Below, piece by piece: positions 35,834-45,326 of a DNA stretch of 64,000 bases. The notes below the pieces were generated by a model. That model ran no database searches. It was not told the DNA's origin and saw only the letters and a list, made by a program, of their open reading frames with translations. The stretch covers positions 1-64,000 of the forward strand of contig NZ_JAINDF010000008.1 of the NCBI RefSeq assembly GCF_023006325.1. Direction: 5' to 3'. Each line of letters starts with the position of its first letter. Position 1 is the first letter of the stretch. The stretch is from Kordiimonas marina. GTDB lineage: Bacteria > Pseudomonadota > Alphaproteobacteria > Sphingomonadales > Kordiimonadaceae. The translations under genes and the position numbers were made by a program.

Positions 35834-36454
35834 TTAGCCCCCGGCTTTTGCACTCACGGCCAGAAGCTTTTTCACGCGGGCAAGCTGATGGGCATGGGCT
35901 TCGGGCGCTGTCAGCGGGTTGAAGATGTTGGGCGCGGTCAGCATGGCGACAAGCCCGAGAAACTGATCGTCTGAAAGCTCTTTGAGTGGTTTGCCGTAAT
36001 AGACCCGCGCGCCCGCGCCGAAGCCATAAACCGGCCCCTTGGGGCCTTCCCCCAGATAGGCGTGGCTCAGGAACAGGGACAGCAGCACATTTTTCGGCAT
36101 TGAGGCATCAAGCGCGAAGCGTGCGATCAGGCTTTGGCGGATTTTGGCGAGGCCCGGTTTGAACGGGTGGAAATACAGCTGTTTGGTCAGGGCCTGCGGG
36201 ATTGTGGTCATGATGCCGTGGCTGAAGTCGGTCCCGCCGTGGCGATAGAAATTGGGGTCATCGACCTTGATGAGCGCTTCTACCCAGCGGGCAGGCAACT
36301 CCCCGGGTTCGATCCGCTCCGGGCTTTCTGCGAAGGCGCGGGCAACCAGATCAGGTGTTGCGGTTCGCGCCGGAATGACGATGGCTGCGGCGTAAACCCC
36401 GAAACTTACCAGGGCCAGAAGGGCGATAAGCCCCACAGTTTTCGTTTTGCGCAT
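35834..36454 (-). CDS. Degenerate GT51 peptidoglycan transglycosylase-like protein
   Basis: A 206-residue protein with an N-terminal membrane anchor (about 8-27) and a GT51 domain like MtgA. The usual EDxxFxxHxG motif reads VDDPNFYRHGG, so the catalytic Glu position is Asp (D65). The GaSTITQQ motif reads GIMTTIPQALTKQ. The later KIRQ and YGKPLKELSDDQ segments are family-like. It may be catalytically weak or inactive; family assignment is reasonably firm, activity is not. ATG 36454 follows GGGAGA. Confidence 0.75.
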   Translation of the reverse strand: MRKTKTVGLIALLALVSFGVYAAAIVIPARTATPDLVARAFAESPERIEPGELPARWVEALIKVDDPNFYRHGGTDFSHGIMTTIPQALTKQLYFHPFKPGLAKIRQSLIARFALDASMPKNVLLSLFLSHAYLGEGPKGPVYGFGAGARVYYGKPLKELSDDQFLGLVAMLTAPNIFNPLTAPEAHAHQLARVKKLLAVSAKAGG

Positions 36455-36600
36455 CCTGCGTCTCTCCCACTTTAGAGGGGATCATGCTCTTTCCTCACCG
36501 TGGCGGAAAAGGGACGCCAATATGGCAGATGTCTGAAATGCCGTCCGGGGTGAAAACAGCGCGGTCTGCCTCTGCGTGTAGTGTCGTTCGTCACATATAG

Positions 36601-36612
36601 GTTGATATCAAT
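36601..36612. promoter_or_regulatory. GTTGATATCAAT palindrome upstream of GST
   Basis: TTGATATCAA is a perfect 10-bp palindrome, followed by ACATATG, about 85 bases before the GST at 36697. Compare 32542-32553. Confidence 0.45.
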
Positions 36613-36696
36613 ACATATGTGTCTTAGCATCCGTTTCCACGGTTTGCCGGGCGGGGGTGCCCGGGGTAGGACCGGCGGAGAGGAAGGGATAAAACC

Positions 36697-37356
36697 ATGA
36701 TCACAGTTACTGCTTATGAATGGGTGCCTGCATTCGCCCGCGGCCATGTGCGCGATATGCGCGTGCGCTGGGCGCTTGAAGAAGAAGGGCTCGACCATCA
36801 GATCAAGCTGATCTCCCATGCGGACAGGCGTGCGCCTGACAATTTGGCGCGGCAGCCGTTCGGCCAGGTGCCGTCGTATGAGGATGAAGAGGTCACCTTG
36901 TTCGAGTCTGGGGCCATCGTGCTCCATATCGCCGGCAAGGGCACGGCGCTGATGCCCTCGGATGCGGCCGAGCGCTCGCAGGTGACATCCTGGGTGGTGG
37001 CGGCCCTCAATTCGCTTGAACCCATGATCGGTCAGTTGGCTGAAATCGATATTTTCGCGGCGGGGGAAGACTGGGCTGTGGCGCGGCGTCCCGCAGTTGA
37101 AGACATGGTGCGCGCTCGCCTGGCGGACCTGGCGGCTTATCTGGATGGTCGTACGTGGTTGGTGGGGGACAGCTTCACCGCCGCTGACCTGGTGATGGCC
37201 TGCGTCCTCCGGACCCTTGGCCATACCGATCTGATTAGCGCCACCCCTGTCCTGGCGGATTACCTGGCTAGGTGCGAGGCACGCCCGGCCTTCCAGAAAG
37301 CGCTGGCAGCCCAGCTTGCCGATTTCGATGACAGCAAAGCAGTGGCTATGGCTTGA
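36697..37356 (+). CDS. Glutathione S-transferase family protein
   Basis: A 219-residue GST with N-domain MRVRWALEEEGLDHQIKLIS, cis-Pro GQVPSYEDEEVTLFESGAI (gamma-Glu-binding ES), and C-domain DSFTAADLVMACVLRTLGHTD. No obvious catalytic Tyr/Ser early, as in many bacterial beta/theta-like GSTs. AGGAAGGG lies upstream of the ATG. It converges with DUF502 and carries the same upstream palindrome as the GST at 32608. The two proteins are only distantly similar, so they are not a recent duplication. Confidence 0.9.
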   Translation: MITVTAYEWVPAFARGHVRDMRVRWALEEEGLDHQIKLISHADRRAPDNLARQPFGQVPSYEDEEVTLFESGAIVLHIAGKGTALMPSDAAERSQVTSWVVAALNSLEPMIGQLAEIDIFAAGEDWAVARRPAVEDMVRARLADLAAYLDGRTWLVGDSFTAADLVMACVLRTLGHTDLISATPVLADYLARCEARPAFQKALAAQLADFDDSKAVAMA

Positions 37357-37369
37357 TCCTGACGGTCGG

Positions 37370-38089
37370 TCAGTCGACCTGTTTTTCCACTGGAATGTCC
37401 GGCGCCTCTTTCGGCGTCGGACGGTCCCAGACAAAGCGGTTGGGCACATCGGCGCCGCCTGAAATGATGAAGGACATCGCCTCATCCAGCTTCCAGTTGG
37501 TGACGACCAGCTTTTCCACCGGCACGATTTCCAGATAGCCCGAGGTTGGGTTCGGCGTCGTCGGCACATAAACCGCCGCCAGTTCCTTGCCGGTATCACT
37601 GTCCTTGAAGGTCTGGGTGACAAGACCGACGGTCTTCATGTCGGGGGACGGAAACTCGATCAGCACCACACGCTGAATGTCCGCCGGTTCCTTCTGCATG
37701 ACGTCGGTCAGGCGCTTGATGGTTTTGTAGATCGACTTGGCGACCGGAATGCGGTCGATAATATAATCCAGCAAATCCAACAGCTTCTTGCCCGCCCAGC
37801 GCGACGCCAGCCAGCCGACGACATAGAACAGCAGCAGCATGACGATAAGCGCGAGTGAGGTCTGCAGCCACGGATGGGTGATGACGGTATAAAGCGGCCC
37901 GGCATCCGGTTTCACCCCGGCGGTCAGCCATTTGAGAAGCGGTGACGCCAGGTCGCGGATAAAGTCCAGCACCACGGACAAGAGCAGAAGTGTCAGCCAC
38001 AAGGGCACCAGCGTGAAAATGCCGACAAGGACATTCCGGCGGATATTGGCGGCGAGGGACGGCTTTGTGGTCATGCTTCTGGTGTCCAT
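37370..38089 (-). CDS. DUF502 family membrane protein
   Basis: A 239-residue DUF502 protein: two membrane segments (VGIFTLVPLWLTLLLLSVVL at about 22-41 and LALIVMLLLFYVVGWLAS at about 75-92), then the conserved IDRIPVAKSIYKTIKRLTD and PTTPNPTSGYLEIVP motifs. Widespread in Proteobacteria, function unassigned. The start at ATG 38089 lacks a clear ribosome site; ATG 38074 is possible. Confidence 0.85.
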   Translation of the reverse strand: MDTRSMTTKPSLAANIRRNVLVGIFTLVPLWLTLLLLSVVLDFIRDLASPLLKWLTAGVKPDAGPLYTVITHPWLQTSLALIVMLLLFYVVGWLASRWAGKKLLDLLDYIIDRIPVAKSIYKTIKRLTDVMQKEPADIQRVVLIEFPSPDMKTVGLVTQTFKDSDTGKELAAVYVPTTPNPTSGYLEIVPVEKLVVTNWKLDEAMSFIISGGADVPNRFVWDRPTPKEAPDIPVEKQVD

Positions 38090-38337
38090 AGTGTGGAGAC
38101 TCGTTGGACCTTACGGGATAATCGCGCTGCCGCCAAGCGGGCTTCTGGTAACGTTTCAGGCAGGGGCCATGACCTTTGGGGCTATGACGTATGGCGGTAA
38201 AATGTATCAAAATCGCACCATGTGTTCGCTATACGCCCCAATGTTACAATTTCTCGACAAACATTTTCGCCAGTGCTTAAGCTTCGTGTTTGTGATCACG
38301 GTGCCAGACAGTTCTGGGGGATGGCTCGTCGATCGGA

Positions 38338-40416
38338 GTGTGTTCAGACGGATCGGAATCAAATTTGGCAAGCACTGCACAGGCACCTGTAGGGACGCTC
38401 GCGACGGCATTTGCTCACACCGCGCGCCTGCTTGGCGTCGATCCTGCGCTTGCCGAAGAACAGGCCCGTGAGATCCTGAAAGCTGTGCCCGGCCACCCGG
38501 AGGGCGAGATGCTGCTCGGCGCGGCGCTCCGTCTTCGGGGTGATGCGCGTGCTGCCTTGGCCGTCCTTGGGCCGCTTGCGCAGGCCCAGCCGCGCTATGC
38601 TGCCGCCCATTATGAACTGGGCCTGACCCTGGCCGCGCTTGGCCGCGGTGCCGAGGCTATCCAGGCGCTTCGTCATGCCCTCGGTTTGCGGCCCGATTTG
38701 ATCAATGCCTGGCGCGCACTTGGCGACGCGCTGACGCTTGCAGGGGATGAAAAGGGCGCGGATGAGGCTTATGCGCGCCATATCCAGGCCTCGGTCAAGG
38801 ACCCGCAGCTGATGGAAGCCGCAGTGGCGCTGTTGGACAACAAGCTCGCGGTCGCCGAACATACGCTGCGCGATTATCTCAAAGGGGCGCCGACCGACGT
38901 GGCAGCCCTCCGCATGCTGGCGGAAGTTGGCAGCCGGCTTGGCCGCTATGAAGACGCCGCCAACCTGCTGGCGCGCAGCCTTGAACTGGCACCCAGTTTT
39001 ATCGCGGCCCGGCACAATTATGCCACCGTTCTGCACCGTCTGAACCGGATACCGGAGGCGCTTGACCAGATCGATACGCTCCTGAAGACCGACCCGAACA
39101 ACCCCGGCTACCGCATCCTGCGGGCGTCTGCGCTGGTGCGGATCGGCAATTATGACGAGGCGATCGAGGTTTATGAAGCCGTGCTCGAGACATTCGGCGG
39201 CCAGCCCAAGGCCTGGATGAGCTATGGCCATGCGCTCAAGACCGTTGGCCGCCAGGCCGATGCGATCGCGGCTTATGAAAAGTCGGTCACGATGCAGCCT
39301 TCGCTTGGGGAAGCTTATTGGAGCCTTGCCAACCTCAAGACCTTCCGCTTCAGCGACGCGCAGCTCGCGGCCATGGAGCAGGCGCTTACGGACGAAGGCC
39401 TTGAGAAGGAAGATCGCTTCCACCTGCATTTCGCGCTTGGCAAGGCCTATGAGGATGTGGGCGCCTACGAACAATCCTTCGCGCATTATGAAAAAGGCAA
39501 CGCCAGCCGGCGAGACCTCATCGATTATGACGCCGACGACAACAGCGCCCATGTGGCGCGCTCCCGCGCGCTGTTCGACAAGGGCTTTTTCGCGGCGCGG
39601 GCGGGGCAGGGTTCGGACGCGCCGGACCCTATCTTCATTGTCGGCCTGCCGCGCGCGGGGTCTACGCTGGTGGAGCAGATCCTTTCCAGCCATTCGATGG
39701 TTGAAGGCACCATGGAGCTGCCGGACATCATCACCATGGCCAAGCGCCTGGGCGGCAAGAAGAAGCGTAACGAAAGCTCGGTCTACCCCGAGGTGCTCGG
39801 GGACCTGAGCGCGGATGACTTGAAAGCGCTGGGCGAGGAATATCTGGAGCGCACGCGCATCCAGCGCAAGCTCGGGCGGCCCTTCTTCATCGACAAGATG
39901 CCGAACAATTTCGCCCACACCGGTTTCATCCATCTGATCCTGCCGAATGCCAAGATCATCGACGCGCGCCGACACCCCCTCGGCTGCTGCTTCTCGGCGT
40001 TCAAACAGCATTTTGCGCGGGGGCAGAACTTTACCTACGCCCAGGAAGACGTGGCGCGCTACTACCGCGACTATGTGGCGCTGATGGCGCATTTCGACGC
40101 TGTGCTGCCGGGCCGTGTCCACCGGGTGATCTACGAGAATATGGTGGCGGACACCGAAGCGGAAATCCGCCGGCTCCTGGACTATTGCGGCCTGCCGTTC
40201 GAGGAGGGTGTGCTGCGCTATTATGAAAACGACCGTGCCGTCCGGACTGCGAGCTCGGAGCAGGTGCGTAAACCCATCTTTACCGACGCCGTCGAGCACT
40301 GGCGTCATTTCGAACCCTGGATCGGGCCGATGAAGGACACGCTTGGCCCGATCCTGGAAACCTATCCTGAAGTCCCGGATATGACCGGGAACGGGGGGAT
40401 CCACTGTACTGAGTAA
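38338..40416 (+). CDS. TPR-repeat sulfotransferase family protein
   Basis: About 690 residues. The first 360 or so form consecutive TPR repeats (VLGPLAQAQPRYAAAHYELG and similar). The C-terminal half is a PAPS-dependent sulfotransferase: 5'-phosphosulfate loop IFIVGLPRAGSTLVEQIL, and HPLGCCFSAFKQHF as the 3'-phosphate region. This TPR-sulfotransferase layout is common in alphaproteobacteria; tyrosine or polysaccharide sulfation has been suggested for relatives, but the acceptor is unknown. The start is uncertain: GTG 38338 has no spacer for a ribosome site, while TTG 38365 has GGA at usable spacing. Confidence 0.82.
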   Translation: MCSDGSESNLASTAQAPVGTLATAFAHTARLLGVDPALAEEQAREILKAVPGHPEGEMLLGAALRLRGDARAALAVLGPLAQAQPRYAAAHYELGLTLAALGRGAEAIQALRHALGLRPDLINAWRALGDALTLAGDEKGADEAYARHIQASVKDPQLMEAAVALLDNKLAVAEHTLRDYLKGAPTDVAALRMLAEVGSRLGRYEDAANLLARSLELAPSFIAARHNYATVLHRLNRIPEALDQIDTLLKTDPNNPGYRILRASALVRIGNYDEAIEVYEAVLETFGGQPKAWMSYGHALKTVGRQADAIAAYEKSVTMQPSLGEAYWSLANLKTFRFSDAQLAAMEQALTDEGLEKEDRFHLHFALGKAYEDVGAYEQSFAHYEKGNASRRDLIDYDADDNSAHVARSRALFDKGFFAARAGQGSDAPDPIFIVGLPRAGSTLVEQILSSHSMVEGTMELPDIITMAKRLGGKKKRNESSVYPEVLGDLSADDLKALGEEYLERTRIQRKLGRPFFIDKMPNNFAHTGFIHLILPNAKIIDARRHPLGCCFSAFKQHFARGQNFTYAQEDVARYYRDYVALMAHFDAVLPGRVHRVIYENMVADTEAEIRRLLDYCGLPFEEGVLRYYENDRAVRTASSEQVRKPIFTDAVEHWRHFEPWIGPMKDTLGPILETYPEVPDMTGNGGIHCTE

Positions 40417-40426
40417 CCTGAGCCGG

Positions 40427-40460
40427 GCGATCCCCCAGGGTCGCTCATTCTAAGTTTTCC
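40427..40460 (+). terminator. Weak terminator-like hairpin after sulfotransferase
   Basis: GCGATCC and GGGTCGC form a 7-bp stem with a four-base loop, followed by a modest T-rich stretch ending in GTTTTC. Confidence 0.35.
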
Positions 40461-40490
40461 ACGCCGCTAACAGTTATCAGGGAGGATAGC

Positions 40491-42920
40491 ATGGCATCGG
40501 ACAAACGAATAACAACCGGCCGTTATCGCCGGGCATATGTGCCCATGCTGCTTGCATCGACCATGCTGGCAGCAGGGGCTCCTGCGCTCGCCCAGGACCA
40601 GAATCAAGACAAGAAGTCTTCCTCGGGTATGGCGCTTGAAGAAATCGTCGTTACCGCACAGAAGCGGGCCGAAAACCTGCAGGACGTGCCGGTCAGCATT
40701 CTGGCTTACAATACCGAGAAGCTGGAAAAACTGCACATCACCGACTTCTTTGACTATGCGAAATTCCTGCCGAGCGTCTCTTACCAGACCTACGGCCCAG
40801 GGGCGAGCATGGTCTATATGCGCGGTGTTGCCAGCGGTGGCGACGGCAACCACTCCGGTTCGCTGCCGTCGGTCGGTATCTATCTCGACGAACAGCCGAT
40901 CACGACGATCCAGGGCGCGCTTGATATCCATATCTATGATATCGCCCGCGTCGAGGCACTTTCCGGACCACAGGGCACGCTGTATGGCGCCAGCTCGCAG
41001 GCCGGTACGCTTCGGATCATCACCAACAAGCCTGACCCGAGCAAATTCTCGGCCGCCTATGATTTTGAGGTCAACAATGTCGCCCATGGTGACTTTGGCT
41101 ACACGGGCGAAGGCTATGTCAACGCACCGATCAACGAACATGCCGCCGTCCGCCTTGTCGGTTGGTATGAGCGTGACGCCGGTTTCATCGACAACGTCCA
41201 TAAGCTTCGGACGTACCCGACCTCAGGCGCGGTTGATGACAACGCGGCTCAGGTGAAGAACAACTATAATGATGTCGAAACCTACGGTGGCCGCGCGGCC
41301 CTCAAGGTCGACCTCAATGATAGCTGGACGATCACACCGCAGATCATGGGGCAGGAACAGCGCAGCCATGGTGTCTATGCGTATGACAGCACGGTCGGTG
41401 ACCTGCAGGTCGCGCATATCCATCCGGAATTCGCGAAAGACCGGTGGTTCCAGGCTGGCCTGACCGTCGAAGGCAAGATCGGCAACTTCGATCTCGTCTA
41501 TGCCGGTACATACCTCAAGCGCGACATCGATAGCGCGGCGGACTATGCCGACTATGCCTATTTCTATGATGTGCTCTATGGCTATGGTGCTTATTTCTAT
41601 GACGATAACGGCACGCTCGTTAACCCGTCGCAATATATCCAGGGCCGTGACCGTTTCACCAAGGAATCCCACGAGCTGAGGATTTCATCCCCGTCGGATG
41701 AAAAGCTCCGTTTCGTCGGTGGTCTTTTCTATCAGCGCCAGACCCACAATATCCAGCAGCGTTATATGGTCGATAATATCGGCACGGATATCTCTGTTCC
41801 GGGCTGGCCGGACACTATCTGGCTTACGAAACAGGAGCGGATCGACCGTGACTATGCAGCCTTCGGTGAACTGACCTACGATGTCACCGACAAGCTGACC
41901 GTCACGGGCGGCCTGCGTATATTCCGCTATAACAACTCGCTTGCCGGCTTCTTCGGCTATAGCGACAATGTGTCGAGCAAGACCGGTGTCGCGAAATGTA
42001 TTGGCGGGGTGGATGGGCCGGTTCTTGTCGCGGGTGGGCCATGTACCAACCTGTATGACGAGAATATCTCGACTGTTGACCATGTGTATCCGCGTTCGGC
42101 CAAGAAGACGGACTTCACCTACAAGCTGAACGCATCCTACCATATCAACGACGATGCCATGGTCTATGCCACATGGTCGCGCGGTTTCCGTCCGGGCGGT
42201 ATCAACCGTCGCGGATCGTTGCCGCCGTATCTGCCGGACTTCCTGACCAACTATGAGGTTGGTTGGAAAACCACGCTGGCAGACGGCCGTGTCCGCTTCA
42301 ACGGTGACTTCTACGTACAGGACTGGAAAGGCGTTCAGTTCGCGGTGCTCGGTCAGAACGGCCTTACCGAAATCACCAACGCCACCAAGGCCCGCATCAA
42401 GGGTGTTGAAGGTGACGTGACGATTGCGGTGTCTGAAGGCTTCACGCTGAACGGCAACGCGGCCTACACCAGCGGCAAGCTGGTCGAGAACTATTGCGGT
42501 ACAGTTCTGCCGGACGGCACACCGATAACCGATTGTGCGCGTCCGGAAGCACCAAATGGCACCCGCCTGCCGGTGACACCGAAGTTCAAAACCAGTTGGA
42601 CCGCACGCTATGAGTTCCCGATGGGCGAAATGAATGGTGCCTTGCAGGGTAGTCTGGCGTATCAGACCATGGCCTATTCCGACCTTCGGGTGAAGGTGCG
42701 CCGGATCATCGGCAACCAGGCTGGCTATGCCCTGGCGGACTTCAGCTTCGAGGTCTCAGAGGACAACTGGAAAATCACGGCTTATGTCCAGAACGCCTTC
42801 GACAAGCGGGCCAGCCTGACCCGCTATACCGAATGCGCCGAGGAAGTCTGTGGTGGCGAGGTTTACCTCGTGCCGGCCAGGCCGCGGACCTTCGGGATCA
42901 AGTTCGGTCAGAAATTCTGA
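40491..42920 (+). CDS. TonB-dependent receptor
   Basis: An 809-residue outer-membrane receptor: signal peptide (cut near ALA-Q, about residue 35), TonB box LEEIVVTAQKRAENLQDVP, plug with VYMRGV and GPQGTLYGASSQAGTLRIIT, a barrel with aromatic-rich strands (FAYADYAYFYD type) and a terminal FGIKFGQKF. ATG 40491 follows GGGAGGATAGC. It immediately precedes the aminotransferase/CoA-transferase catabolic block, so it may bring in that substrate, perhaps a peptide or amine conjugate (inference). Confidence 0.93.
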   Translation: MASDKRITTGRYRRAYVPMLLASTMLAAGAPALAQDQNQDKKSSSGMALEEIVVTAQKRAENLQDVPVSILAYNTEKLEKLHITDFFDYAKFLPSVSYQTYGPGASMVYMRGVASGGDGNHSGSLPSVGIYLDEQPITTIQGALDIHIYDIARVEALSGPQGTLYGASSQAGTLRIITNKPDPSKFSAAYDFEVNNVAHGDFGYTGEGYVNAPINEHAAVRLVGWYERDAGFIDNVHKLRTYPTSGAVDDNAAQVKNNYNDVETYGGRAALKVDLNDSWTITPQIMGQEQRSHGVYAYDSTVGDLQVAHIHPEFAKDRWFQAGLTVEGKIGNFDLVYAGTYLKRDIDSAADYADYAYFYDVLYGYGAYFYDDNGTLVNPSQYIQGRDRFTKESHELRISSPSDEKLRFVGGLFYQRQTHNIQQRYMVDNIGTDISVPGWPDTIWLTKQERIDRDYAAFGELTYDVTDKLTVTGGLRIFRYNNSLAGFFGYSDNVSSKTGVAKCIGGVDGPVLVAGGPCTNLYDENISTVDHVYPRSAKKTDFTYKLNASYHINDDAMVYATWSRGFRPGGINRRGSLPPYLPDFLTNYEVGWKTTLADGRVRFNGDFYVQDWKGVQFAVLGQNGLTEITNATKARIKGVEGDVTIAVSEGFTLNGNAAYTSGKLVENYCGTVLPDGTPITDCARPEAPNGTRLPVTPKFKTSWTARYEFPMGEMNGALQGSLAYQTMAYSDLRVKVRRIIGNQAGYALADFSFEVSEDNWKITAYVQNAFDKRASLTRYTECAEEVCGGEVYLVPARPRTFGIKFGQKF

Positions 42921-42955
42921 TCCGGGCTCTAGCCTGAAGGCTTGAAAAATGTTTG

Positions 42956-42979
42956 GGGCGGTACTTTCGGGTGCCGCCC
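42956..42979. other. Inverted repeat after TonB receptor gene
   Basis: GGGCGGTAC (42956-42964) pairs with GTGCCGCCC (42971-42979) with one wobble; no T tract follows. It may be a weak terminator or a leader element of the next gene. Confidence 0.35.
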
Positions 42980-43018
42980 TCCTAACACGGGCGCCATGCC
43001 CTAATGTTGTGTGCCGTC

Positions 43019-44431
43019 ATGACTCTCCCCAATAACGACCCCAAGACCGTCATTTCATCCCTCCGCAAGAACCTGGGGTGCCCCCAGGACCTGTTCTACA
43101 GCGCCGCCAACAAGGTGCCGCTTCCTATCATCGAGCGCGCCGAGGGCGTGTATCTATTTGGTGAGGACGGCAAGCGCTATATCGACGTCTCTTCAGGCCC
43201 CGTGGTTTCCAATATCGGCCATGGCAACGCCCATGTGGCGGATGCGATGGCGGCCCAGGCCAAGCGCATGGACTTCGCCTACAGCCGCACCTCGCGCCAC
43301 CGGCCGAACATGGAGCTGACCGCGCGCATTGCCGCGCTCGCGGGGCCGGGGTATGAGCGCGTGTGCCTGGCCTCCGGCGGATCCGAGGCGATGGAAGCCG
43401 CGCTCAAGTTCCTGCGCCAGTATGCGGTTGCCAAAGGGCAGGGGAGCAAACGGACCATCATCAGCTGCAACCCGTCCTATCATGGCGGCACCATTGGTAC
43501 GCTCTCGATCACCGGCGACGATGCCTTGAGGCCGTTCCTGGACGGCTTCTCGATCCCATCCGAAAAGATCCCGGCCGCGCTCACCTACCGCACACCGGCC
43601 GGGACGGACGCCGAGGCTTACGCCCGCCAGTGCGCCGACGCACTCGATGCCAAAATCCGCGAATTGGGCGCGGAGAACATACTTTGTTTCGTTGTCGAAC
43701 CGGTTGGCGGCCTGTCGACCGGCTGCAACGTGCCGCCCGATATCTTCTTCAACCGCGTGCGCGACATCTGCACCACACATGGCGTGTATCTTGTCTATGA
43801 TGAGGTGCTGTGCGGCACCGGCCGCACCGGCAAGTTCCTGGCTTCCCACCATTATCCGGAGGCGCGGCCGGATATCGTCGTGCTCGCCAAGGGCTTGGGC
43901 TCCGGCTACACGCCGCTTGGCGCCATGCTGGCACCTGCCGCCATGGTGGATGAGCTCGCGGACCTCACCGGCTTCAACTTCAGCCATACCTATAACGCCA
44001 ACCCGGTCACCTGCGCGGCGGGTCTGGCGGTTCTGGATGTCTATGAGAAGGAAGGTCTGGTCAAGCAGGCGGAGACACGTGGCGCTTATCTGCGTGCGGG
44101 CCTCGAAGCTTTGCAGAAGCGTGAGCCGATCATTGGCGATATCCGAGGCCGCGGCATGCTGATGGCGCTTGAGTTCGTGGCCGATCCGGCGACGAAGGCG
44201 ATCCTGCCCGCTGAAACCAACGCGGTCGAACGCATCCGCACGCTTGGTCTGGCACATGGGCTGATGATCTACAGCCGCCGCACAGCAGGCGGCAAAAACG
44301 GCGACTGGATCATGGTGTCGCCGCCGATGACCATCACAGAGGCCGAGTGCGATGATCTCGTGGCGAGGCTGGAGGAAACGCTGGTTGCTTTCCGGGGCGA
44401 GGTGAAGGACCGGCTCGGGCTTGTGCTCTGA
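43019..44431 (+). CDS. Class III aminotransferase
   Basis: A 470-residue PLP aminotransferase: SGGSEAMEAALKFLRQY, NPSYHGGTIGTLSITG, YDEVLCGTGRTG, and Schiff-base K291 in LAKGLGSGYTPLG. A CXXDLFYSAANK-like N-terminus and DIRGRGMLMALEFVAD are typical of aspartate/omega-amino acid aminotransferases. Either ATG 43019 or ATG 43004 could start it; neither has a strong ribosome site, and I prefer the shorter. It lies just after the TonB receptor and converges with the IclR gene. The amino donor is unknown. It differs from the aminotransferases at 3361 and 48732, so three such enzymes act in this window. Confidence 0.87.
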   Translation: MTLPNNDPKTVISSLRKNLGCPQDLFYSAANKVPLPIIERAEGVYLFGEDGKRYIDVSSGPVVSNIGHGNAHVADAMAAQAKRMDFAYSRTSRHRPNMELTARIAALAGPGYERVCLASGGSEAMEAALKFLRQYAVAKGQGSKRTIISCNPSYHGGTIGTLSITGDDALRPFLDGFSIPSEKIPAALTYRTPAGTDAEAYARQCADALDAKIRELGAENILCFVVEPVGGLSTGCNVPPDIFFNRVRDICTTHGVYLVYDEVLCGTGRTGKFLASHHYPEARPDIVVLAKGLGSGYTPLGAMLAPAAMVDELADLTGFNFSHTYNANPVTCAAGLAVLDVYEKEGLVKQAETRGAYLRAGLEALQKREPIIGDIRGRGMLMALEFVADPATKAILPAETNAVERIRTLGLAHGLMIYSRRTAGGKNGDWIMVSPPMTITEAECDDLVARLEETLVAFRGEVKDRLGLVL

Positions 44432-44434
44432 GGT

Positions 44435-45223
44435 TTAGCGGGTCAGCAGGCTGCGGTCGATCTGGGTCGCGGCCTCGCGGAGCACAGGAACGAGCTCCTT
44501 GACGGCGCGGGTCCGGGCCCCTTCGGAATAGGGCATGCCGATATTGAGTGCGGCGCACACGCGGCGGGTACGGTCGCGCACCGGGACGGCAACAGAACAC
44601 AGGCCAAGCTCCAGCTCCTGCTCTACATAAGCAAAACCCTGCGCGCCAACCTTCATGATTTCCTGGCGAAGAAGTGTCCTGTCCGTCAGCGTCCGTCCCG
44701 TCAATTGTTGCGGTGTGAGGTCATCAAGCCAGCTATCGAGCTCCTGCTCGCCCAGGCCGCCCAGCAGGACCCGGCCCATTGAGGCGCAGAAGGCGGGCAG
44801 CCGGGCGCCGACACCCAGGGTAACCGCCATGATCTTCTTGGCCGCCACGCGCTGGACATAAACAATCTCATGCCCGTCGAGAACCGACATGGAACAGCTT
44901 TCCCCTGTCTTCCGGACCACATCCTCCATGATCGGCAATGCGAACTCGGTCACCGACAGGGACGATAGATAGCTGAAGCCAAGGTCGAGGATGCGTGGGG
45001 TCAAACTAAACTGGCGGCCGCTCTGGCTGACATAGCCCAGATACTTGAGGGTCAGGAGCATACGCCGGACCACGGCACGCGAAAGACCGGTGATTTCGGC
45101 TAGCTCGGACTGGCTCATGGCGCCGCGCTGGTTGAAGGCCAGAATGACCGTCAACGCCCGGTCAAGCGACTGCACATAGTCCGATCCTTCCTTGAAGGCG
45201 TCGCGCGGTTCAGGGCTGGTCAT
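44435..45223 (-). CDS. IclR-family transcriptional regulator
   Basis: A 262-residue IclR protein with an N-terminal winged helix-turn-helix (MSQSELAEITGLSRAVVRRMLLTL at about 37-60) and a GAF-like effector domain (about 85-255; FAYVEQELELGLCSVAVPV is the family signature). It is closest in style to PcaR/PobR aromatic-pathway regulators. It is divergent from the ALDH/CoA-transferase genes, with an inverted repeat between, and is the likely controller of them. ATG 45223 or GTG 45232 could start it. Confidence 0.88.
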   Translation of the reverse strand: MTSPEPRDAFKEGSDYVQSLDRALTVILAFNQRGAMSQSELAEITGLSRAVVRRMLLTLKYLGYVSQSGRQFSLTPRILDLGFSYLSSLSVTEFALPIMEDVVRKTGESCSMSVLDGHEIVYVQRVAAKKIMAVTLGVGARLPAFCASMGRVLLGGLGEQELDSWLDDLTPQQLTGRTLTDRTLLRQEIMKVGAQGFAYVEQELELGLCSVAVPVRDRTRRVCAALNIGMPYSEGARTRAVKELVPVLREAATQIDRSLLTR

Positions 45224-45284
45224 TTGGTGCACTGTTTTTCCCCAGAAAAAGATCTGTTTAGGCGTGTCTCAGCATAGATTGCTG

Positions 45285-45314
45285 TTGACAGCTACCGTGG
45301 CACAGACCTACATA
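45285..45314 (+). promoter_or_regulatory. Candidate promoter for ALDH operon
   Basis: TTGACA (45285-45290), an 18-base spacer, then TACATA (45309-45314). The -35 is perfect and the -10 fair. The IclR-type dyad at 45327 lies just downstream, a repressor-like position. Confidence 0.35.
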
Positions 45315-45326
45315 TTTATGCAATAT

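Noticed and set aside
36472-37623. 383-codon minus-strand frame over the GST
   Set aside because: Antisense to a clear GST and to the end of DUF502; low-complexity, Arg/Pro-rich composition.
38359-40404. 681-codon open frame opposite the TPR-sulfotransferase
   Set aside because: Shadow of a gene with clear TPR and PAPS motifs.
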